Below, piece by piece: positions 6,327-10,511 of a stretch of 10,511 nt of DNA; the stretch's first letter is position 1; every line of letters begins with the position of its first letter. Under the pieces are notes generated by a model that was given only the letters and a program-made list of their open reading frames with translations, made no database searches and had not been told where the DNA came from. The stretch spans positions 1-10,511 of the forward strand of contig DATJSJ010000169.1 of the NCBI GenBank assembly GCA_035504175.1, written 5' to 3'. The translations under genes were made by a program, and so were the position numbers. Origin of the DNA: DATJSJ01 sp035504175 (lineage in GTDB: Bacteria > Pseudomonadota > Alphaproteobacteria > Acetobacterales > Acetobacteraceae).

Positions 6327-7745
6327 TCACGCCCAGCCGCGGGCCATGCGCCGCACGCCGGTGGAGGCGTTCCGCCGCCCCTCGCCGACGTAATCCTCGT
6401 GCCAGTCCTCGATCTTCGCCGGGTCGTAGAGGTAATTGACCATGATCGTCGCACTTTCCCGCGCACCGCGCTCGGAGGTGTCGGCGGCGAGATTGATCCG
6501 CTCCAGCCTGGCGCCGTTGCTCATATGGAAATGCGCCACCGGATCGAGCGCGCGCGGAGCGCCACGCTCACTTTCGCGGCTTTCCACCAGAAGGTAGCGG
6601 GCGCAGAGCCGGGTCAGCACCGGGTCCGCGGCGCGGAGCATCACCGGGTCGCGCCACCAGGTGCGGCGGGCCAGGATCGCGGCAAGCGCCTGCGTGCCGG
6701 TCTCCGCCGCCGGTGCCTCGGCCGGGGCCGCGGTGCGCAATGCCGATTCCTCCTCCTCGGAAATCAGCACGCCGGCTTCCTCGGCAAGCTTGCCGTCCAG
6801 CCAGCGACGGAAGCCTGGAACCGGCGAGAGCGTGGCAAAGGTGCGCAGGTTGCGGAATTCCGCCGACAGCAGCTCGACGACGCGCTTGATCAGAAAATTC
6901 CCGAAGCTGATACCGGAGAGACCGCGCTGGCAGTTGCTGATCGAATAGAAGATCGCCGTGTCGGCGAGTTTCGGATCGAGCACCGGCGCCTTCTCGTCGA
7001 GCAATCCCTGCACCGAGGTGGCGAGCCCCTGCACCAGCGCGACCTCAACGAAGATCAGCGGCTCCAGCGCCATGCGCGGGTGGAAGAAGGCGTAGCAGCG
7101 GCGGTCGGAATCGAGCCGGTTCTTGAGATCGCGCCAGGAGCGGATCTCGTGCACCGCCTCGTAGCCGACCAGGCGTTCGAGCAGCGCCGCCGGGCTGGTC
7201 CAGTCGATGCGCTGCAGATCGAGGAAGCCGATGTCGAACCAGGCGGAGAGCAGGCCGCGCAGATCGTTCTCCAGCGCCTGCAGATGCGGCTCGCCCGCCA
7301 TCGTGTCGAGCAGCATGGCGCGCATCTCGATCAGGAAGCGGATCCCGTCCGGGATGCTGGTGAACTGGGTGAGCAGGCGCAGACGCGGCGGCTCCAGCGC
7401 GCGGCGCAGCCGTGCCTTGGCGGAGGCACGCTCGGCCGGATCCGTTGCCGCCTGCACCGCTTCGTACGCCTGCGCGACGGCGGCGGGATCGCTGTCGAAT
7501 TCGGCCAGGGTGCGCAGGAAGCCGCGGCGTCCCTCGGCGTCGAGGGCGAGATAGGCCTGAGCGAGCTTGGCGGCACGGTTGCGGGCGCTGACCTCGCCGC
7601 CGCGACGGGCGAGGCAGGCGCGCATCTGCGCCTCGATCCCCTCGTCGTCCTCGGCGGAGACGCCGGCGGCCATGTCCCGCCATACGGTGGCAATCCGCCG
7701 GATCGCTCGGTCGAACAATCCGGTCGGTGCAGCGAGATCGCTCAT
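6327..7745 (-). CDS. Malonyl-CoA decarboxylase
   Basis: The protein has 472 residues, a normal length for bacterial malonyl-CoA decarboxylase (Pfam PF05292), which converts malonyl-CoA to acetyl-CoA and CO2. Residues 1-115 form the helical N-terminal domain. The catalytic domain follows, with LLTQFTSIPDGIRFLIEMR at 124-142, FYSISNCQRGLSGISFGNFL at 266-285, LSPVPGF at 306-312, DPVAHFHMSNGA at 401-412 and MVNYLYD near 423-429. In the human enzyme the catalytic serine and histidine lie in the segments matching S307 and H407, both present here. The enzyme has no visible signal or membrane segment and should be cytosolic. The ATG at 7745 has GGAG 9 bases upstream on the minus strand. No matB (malonyl-CoA synthetase) or matC (malonate carrier) gene is adjacent, so a role in draining malonyl-CoA or using malonate cannot be decided. 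It follows nnr on the same strand after 144 bases, a gap large enough for its own promoter and operator. Confidence 0.95.
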   Translation of the reverse strand: MSDLAAPTGLFDRAIRRIATVWRDMAAGVSAEDDEGIEAQMRACLARRGGEVSARNRAAKLAQAYLALDAEGRRGFLRTLAEFDSDPAAVAQAYEAVQAATDPAERASAKARLRRALEPPRLRLLTQFTSIPDGIRFLIEMRAMLLDTMAGEPHLQALENDLRGLLSAWFDIGFLDLQRIDWTSPAALLERLVGYEAVHEIRSWRDLKNRLDSDRRCYAFFHPRMALEPLIFVEVALVQGLATSVQGLLDEKAPVLDPKLADTAIFYSISNCQRGLSGISFGNFLIKRVVELLSAEFRNLRTFATLSPVPGFRRWLDGKLAEEAGVLISEEEESALRTAAPAEAPAAETGTQALAAILARRTWWRDPVMLRAADPVLTRLCARYLLVESRESERGAPRALDPVAHFHMSNGARLERINLAADTSERGARESATIMVNYLYDPAKIEDWHEDYVGEGRRNASTGVRRMARGWA

Positions 7746-7767
7746 GGACGCAGGCTCCGGTGCTGCC

Positions 7768-7841
7768 CCGAAGATAGGCGCCGGGCCGGGAGCAATGAAT
7801 AGCGCGGCACGGTGTCACATCGTGCTTCGGCCTATGCTCCC
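7768..7841. repeat. Three short inverted repeats around the decarboxylase operator, in non-nested order
   Basis: On the plus strand CCGAAG (7768-7773), ATAGGC (7774-7779) and GGGAGCA (7788-7794) lie to one side of the palindrome. Their reverse complements CTTCGG (7825-7830), GCCTAT (7830-7835) and TGCTCCC (7835-7841) lie to the other. Because both sets occur in the same left-to-right order, the three stems cannot nest; at most one can form fully at a time. All lie in the 144-base gap between nnr and the decarboxylase gene, probably within its promoter or mRNA leader. Confidence 0.4.
7807..7825. promoter_or_regulatory. Palindromic candidate operator upstream of malonyl-CoA decarboxylase
   Basis: GCACGGTGTCACATCGTGC is a 19-base palindrome centred on C7816. 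Eight of nine pairs match and only 7812/7820 fail, giving TGT-C-ACA flanked by GCACG and CGTGC. It lies about 62 bases before the decarboxylase start, where a repressor or activator of the gene could bind. Malonate-decarboxylating systems in other bacteria are known to be controlled by a GntR-family regulator (MatR), but no regulator gene is in this window and I cannot assign the binding family. Confidence 0.45.
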
Positions 7842-7889
7842 GCTTCTTTGTGAGCGCGCGACTTGGCGCGGGATGCGACGGAAAAGCCG

Positions 7890-9317
7890 TCAGCCCGGAG
7901 CGAGGCCGCGCGCTTCCTCGACCGCGCGCGCGATCGCCGGCGGCAGATCCTCGGCGACCAGGCCCGGCCCGGCGATCTGACCGGCGCGGCCATGAATCCA
8001 TGCCCCGGCGCAGGCCGCTTCCCAGGGGGGCAGGCCGGCGGCGAGCAGCGCCGCGATCACCCCGGACAGCACGTCACCGGCACCGGCGGTCGCCAGGTAC
8101 GGCCCGCCCGTGTCGTTGATCGCGGCTCGCCCGTCCGGTGCGGCAATCACCGTGTCCGAACCCTTCAGCAGCACCACGCCACCGACCCGCTTCGCCGCCG
8201 CGCGGGCTGCCGCCAGCCGGTCCTCGCCGACCGGCCCGAACAGCTTGGCAAACTCACCGGCATGCGGTGTCAGCACCGCCGCGCCGCGCAGTGCGTCCGG
8301 ATCGCCGGCATGCGCCGCCAGCGTGTCGGCATCCGCCACCACCTGCCGCCCCGCCCGCAGCAGCGGTGGCAGCGCCGCCCGCGCCTGGTCCATCCCGAGA
8401 CCGGGCCCACAGACCCAAGTGGTGCGACGCGCGTCCTGCAGCAATTCCGCCAGTGGCGCGTTGGTGACGATCAGCCCGGGCGCGCCCGACCGATAGACAT
8501 CGACGCTGCCCGAGGCGGCAATAGTCACCATGCCGGCACCACTACGCCGCGCGCCCTCGGCCGCCAGCCGCGCCGCCCCGGTCATCGCCGCGCCGCCCAG
8601 CACGGTGACGAAGCCGCGCTGGTATTTGTGCGTGTCGGCCGGCAATGGCGGCAGCCGCCACAGGCCCGGCGCGTTTGCGAAAGTCGCCGGCCGCACCGCG
8701 TCCAGCGTCGCCGGGGGGATGCCGATCTCCGCCAGCACCAGCCTGCCGCATAAATCGCGCGCGGGCAGCAGCAGATGCGCAGGCTTGCGGCGGAAGAAGG
8801 TCACCGTCGCGGCCGCCTGCGGCGCGAAGCCGCGTACCGCGCCGCTCGCGCCGTCGACACCGCTCGGCACGTCAACCGCGAGCACGCGCACCGCGGCGCG
8901 CAGCGCCGCCGCGGCGACGCCGTCCACTGCCCGCGTCAAGCCGGCGCCGAACACCGCATCGATCACGAGTCCCGCCCGCCCCACTCGCTCCGGCTCGAAC
9001 GGCCCGACCGGCCCCGTCCAACGTGCCGCGGCGAGCGCCGCATCCGACCCCGTTCGCGGCGCGGCGAGCGCCATCACCGCGACGGGCCAGCCCTGTTCCG
9101 CCAGGCGCCGGGCCGCGACATAGCCGTCGCCGCCATTGTTGCCCGGACCGCACAGCACCAGCGTCGGACAGGGCCGGAAGAGCCGACGCGCCGCGCGCGC
9201 GACGGCGCGGCCGGCATTCTCCATCAAGACCGGCAGCGAAATACCTTGTGCCGCGGCCAATCGATCGGCGGCGCCCGATTCGGCCGGCGAAAGCAGTTCC
9301 AGTGGCAGTCCCGTCAT
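7890..9317 (-). CDS. nnr: Bifunctional NAD(P)HX epimerase / ADP-dependent NAD(P)HX dehydratase
   Basis: The protein has 475 residues and two domains. The N-terminal YjeF_N epimerase (about 1-205) carries CGPGNNGGDGY at 56-66, DAVFGAGL at 120-127 and DVPSGVDG at 149-156. It interconverts R- and S-NAD(P)HX. The C-terminal ribokinase-like dehydratase (about 215-475) carries HKYQRG at 230-235, CGPGLG at 303-308, LTPHAGEF at 349-356 and TAGAGDVLSG at 410-419, the last holding the expected catalytic aspartate D415. It restores NAD(P)H using a nucleotide phosphate donor, ADP in most bacteria. The enzyme is a cytosolic metabolite-repair protein. The ATG at 9317 is chosen because it opens directly into the usual LLSPAES start of the family. 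The frame stays open to 9674, but that part runs opposite to the ParA-like gene and is not protein-like. No good Shine-Dalgarno sequence precedes this ATG. The gene is divergent from the ParA-like gene and upstream of the decarboxylase on the same strand. Confidence 0.95.
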   Translation of the reverse strand: MTGLPLELLSPAESGAADRLAAAQGISLPVLMENAGRAVARAARRLFRPCPTLVLCGPGNNGGDGYVAARRLAEQGWPVAVMALAAPRTGSDAALAAARWTGPVGPFEPERVGRAGLVIDAVFGAGLTRAVDGVAAAALRAAVRVLAVDVPSGVDGASGAVRGFAPQAAATVTFFRRKPAHLLLPARDLCGRLVLAEIGIPPATLDAVRPATFANAPGLWRLPPLPADTHKYQRGFVTVLGGAAMTGAARLAAEGARRSGAGMVTIAASGSVDVYRSGAPGLIVTNAPLAELLQDARRTTWVCGPGLGMDQARAALPPLLRAGRQVVADADTLAAHAGDPDALRGAAVLTPHAGEFAKLFGPVGEDRLAAARAAAKRVGGVVLLKGSDTVIAAPDGRAAINDTGGPYLATAGAGDVLSGVIAALLAAGLPPWEAACAGAWIHGRAGQIAGPGLVAEDLPPAIARAVEEARGLAPG

Positions 9318-9428
9318 AGCGGCACAGTGCTGACAAACCCTCTGCAGGCGCAAGCGCACCCGGCTGCCCGCCCTTCCCGCGACGCGCGCGCCACCCGCAT
9401 AGTCGAACCGCAACGCGCAGAGGTGGCG
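9318..9428. promoter_or_regulatory. Divergent intergenic region between nnr and the ParA-like gene
   Basis: These 111 bases must contain, or closely adjoin, the promoters of two genes transcribed away from each other. I see no convincing -35/-10 pair. A TTGTCA-like hexamer on the minus strand (around 9332-9337) has no matching -10 at proper distance, and the CATAGT on the plus strand near 9398 has no good -35. Confidence 0.4.
9419..9423 (+). promoter_or_regulatory. Ribosome binding site of the ParA-like gene
   Basis: AGAGG lies 5 bases before the ATG at 9429. It supports the 209-residue protein that begins just before the first beta strand and P-loop. An in-frame GTG at 9423-9425 overlaps this site and is a less likely start. 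Confidence 0.7.
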
Positions 9429-10058
9429 ATGGCAGCGGTGATCACGGTCGCGCAGCAGAAGGGCGGCGCCGGCAAGACGCTGCTGGCGGCGCATCTCGCC
9501 GCGGCTCTGGCGCCGGACCGCCGCGTGGCGCTGCTCGATATCGACCCGCAGCGCAGCCTGGCCCGCTGGCACGCGCTCCGGGCCGAACGGAGATCGGCAC
9601 CCGCCGCGCTTACCTTCTCCGACCTCTCCGGATGGCGGCTCCGCACGGAGCTCGAGCGGCTGCGGCGCACACACGATTTCGTGCTGGTGGACAGCCCGCC
9701 GCGGCTCGATACCGACGCCAAGCTCGCGGTGCGCGGCGCCGATCTCGTACTGGTGCCGATCCAGCCGAGCCCCCCCGATCTCTGGGCCGCCGAGGGCACC
9801 CTGGCGCTTGCCGCCGAGGAGCGACGCCCGGCCCGGCTGGTGTTCAATCGTGTCCAGGCTGCCTCCCGCTTGCGCGAGCAGGTCGAGACCGAGATCGCCC
9901 GCAAACGGCTCGGCCTGCTGCAGGCCACGCTCGGCAACCGCACCGCCTTCGCCCAGGCCTTCGCCGCCGGCCTCGGCGTCACCGAGGCGGCACCGCGCTC
10001 CGCCGCCGCGGCGGAGCTCCGCGCGCTGCTCGCGGAGATCGAGGAGACGCTGCGATGA
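9429..10058 (+). CDS. Small ParA/MinD-family P-loop ATPase
   Basis: The protein has 209 residues, the size of the short ParF-type ParA ATPases, with no N-terminal DNA-binding extension. The deviant Walker A motif is QQKGGAGKT at 9-17, with signature lysine K11 and phosphate-binding K16. Switch I is LLDIDPQ at 35-41 (D38). The Walker B strand is FVLVDSPP at 84-91, and the switch II/base region includes VLVPIQPSPPDL at 107-118 and FNR at 139-141. ATP-driven dimerisation and spatial positioning of a cargo (DNA, protein cluster or membrane partner) is the family role. No ParB or other adaptor gene and no centromere-like repeat is seen, so the cargo is unknown and chromosome partitioning should not be assumed. 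The stop overlaps the start of the CopD-family gene (ATGA at 10055-10058), so the two proteins are probably made together. Confidence 0.92.
   Translation: MAAVITVAQQKGGAGKTLLAAHLAAALAPDRRVALLDIDPQRSLARWHALRAERRSAPAALTFSDLSGWRLRTELERLRRTHDFVLVDSPPRLDTDAKLAVRGADLVLVPIQPSPPDLWAAEGTLALAAEERRPARLVFNRVQAASRLREQVETEIARKRLGLLQATLGNRTAFAQAFAAGLGVTEAAPRSAAAAELRALLAEIEETLR
10041..10046 (+). promoter_or_regulatory. Ribosome binding site of the CopD-family gene
   Basis: GAGGAG lies 8 bases before the ATG at 10055, inside the last codons of the ParA-like gene. It confirms the start and shows that the second gene has its own initiation signal besides the 4-base overlap. Confidence 0.7.
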
Positions 10059-10510
10059 ACGCCATCCTGCTCGCGCTGCACCTCCTGGCCGTCACCGCCT
10101 GGGTCGGCGGGATGTTCTTCGCGCTTGTCGTGCTGCGACCAAGCCTCGTCGTGCTCGAGCCGCGGGCGCGGCTGGCTTTGCACCGGCAGGTGTTCCGCCG
10201 CTTCTTCCTCGTCGTCTGGCATGCCATGCCGGTCACGATCCTCAGCGGCCTCGGCATGGTCTGGACCGTGTACGGCGGCTTCGCACAGGCCAGCCCCTGG
10301 GTGCATCTGATGGCGCTCGGCGGGATCGTCATGGCGGGTATTTTCATTGCCGCCGTGTTCCGGCCGTGGCGGGAGCTCAAAGCGGCCCTCGATGACGGCG
10401 ACGCCGCGCGCGCGGTCGCGGCCGTCGATCGCGTCCGGCGCCTGGTGCAGATCAATCTGGGGCTGGGCGTAATCACGATCGTGTTTGCCGCCCTGGCCGC
10501 CGCGGCGTAG
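10055..10510 (+). CDS. CopD-family four-helix membrane protein
   Basis: The protein has 151 residues and four predicted membrane helices, at about 4-27, 50-73, 83-103 and 131-150. A charged cytoplasmic or periplasmic loop at 104-129 contains an acidic/Ala-rich stretch. The first helix reads ALHLLAVTAWVGGMFF (7-22), the histidine-then-WVGG pattern of the CopD/PF05425 group. Histidines H9, H56 and H84 lie in or at the edge of helices 1, 2 and 3 and could hold a metal ion or haem. Full CopD proteins linked to copper resistance are larger and pair with CopC; neither a CopC-like domain nor a copper gene is seen here, so copper transport is not shown. The gene ends with TAG one base before the window edge and is complete. 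Overlap with the ParA-like gene suggests joint expression, and possibly that the membrane protein is a partner or merely a neighbour. Confidence 0.85.
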   Translation: MNAILLALHLLAVTAWVGGMFFALVVLRPSLVVLEPRARLALHRQVFRRFFLVVWHAMPVTILSGLGMVWTVYGGFAQASPWVHLMALGGIVMAGIFIAAVFRPWRELKAALDDGDAARAVAAVDRVRRLVQINLGLGVITIVFAALAAAA

Positions 10511-10511
10511 C

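Noticed and set aside
6399..7802. A 467-codon open frame on the plus strand.
   Set aside because: It is antisense to malonyl-CoA decarboxylase and has low-complexity Arg/Gly/Glu composition, so it is a shadow of that gene.
3718..9317. A single CoA-centred pathway linking the PanE-family enzyme, the AceE-like enzyme and malonyl-CoA decarboxylase.
   Set aside because: The genes lie in separate transcription units on either side of a transporter, the PanE-family pocket is altered, and the E1 substrate is unknown. The shared theme is too loose to claim.
9318..9674. A 119-residue N-terminal extension of Nnr.
   Set aside because: It would run through the divergent ParA-like gene and its promoter region. 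The family normally starts at the sequence following the ATG at 9317.
1..10511. Defence islands, CRISPR arrays, insertion sequences, tRNA or rRNA genes.
   Set aside because: I found no regular repeats, transposase or nuclease motifs, terminal inverted repeats or RNA-gene signatures. Codon style and GC content look even across the window, so there is no sign of recent transfer.

Overview
The window is a gene-dense piece of a GC-rich bacterial chromosome, most likely from an alphaproteobacterium. An Acetobacteraceae-like member of the Rhodospirillales is a reasonable guess from the gene families and from the strong G/C preference at third codon positions, but no rRNA or other phylogenetic marker is present to prove it. 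I see seven complete protein genes plus an eighth at the right edge that is also complete, and a short tail of a ninth gene at the left edge. I see no mobile elements, CRISPR array, tRNA or rRNA. No gap between genes exceeds about 245 bases.

Left block, reading leftward (4668 to 156): three genes are chained by 4-base stop/start overlaps. They are a ketopantoate-reductase-family dehydrogenase, a large thiamine-diphosphate (ThDP) enzyme built like the homodimeric pyruvate dehydrogenase E1 (AceE) but about 50 residues shorter at its N-terminus, and an RMD1/DUF155-like protein with a C-terminal membrane anchor. This tight unit is the most interesting part of the window. The reductase lacks two asparagines of the E. 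coli PanE active site. The E1-like enzyme keeps the cofactor residues but lacks the segment that docks E2, and no E2 or E3 gene is nearby.

Middle: after a 242-base divergent intergenic region comes a rightward major-facilitator transporter of the phosphate:H+ symporter type, with every phosphate-binding residue known from the fungal PiPT structure in place. A weak Pho-box-like element lies upstream. Convergent to it is a leftward malonyl-CoA decarboxylase gene. Its 144-base upstream region holds a near-perfect 19-base palindrome and a curious set of three short inverted repeats. Further upstream, on the same strand, is the bifunctional NAD(P)HX epimerase/dehydratase gene (nnr).

Right block: divergent from nnr, a small ParA/MinD-type ATPase gene overlaps by 4 bases a gene for a four-helix CopD-family membrane protein.

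Most of the window is housekeeping or peripheral metabolism: acyl-CoA turnover, nicotinamide cofactor repair, phosphate uptake and a partition-type ATPase. I found no convincing evidence of a defence or mobile system. The strongest lead for something undescribed is the translationally coupled dehydrogenase / E1-like / RMD1-like trio.
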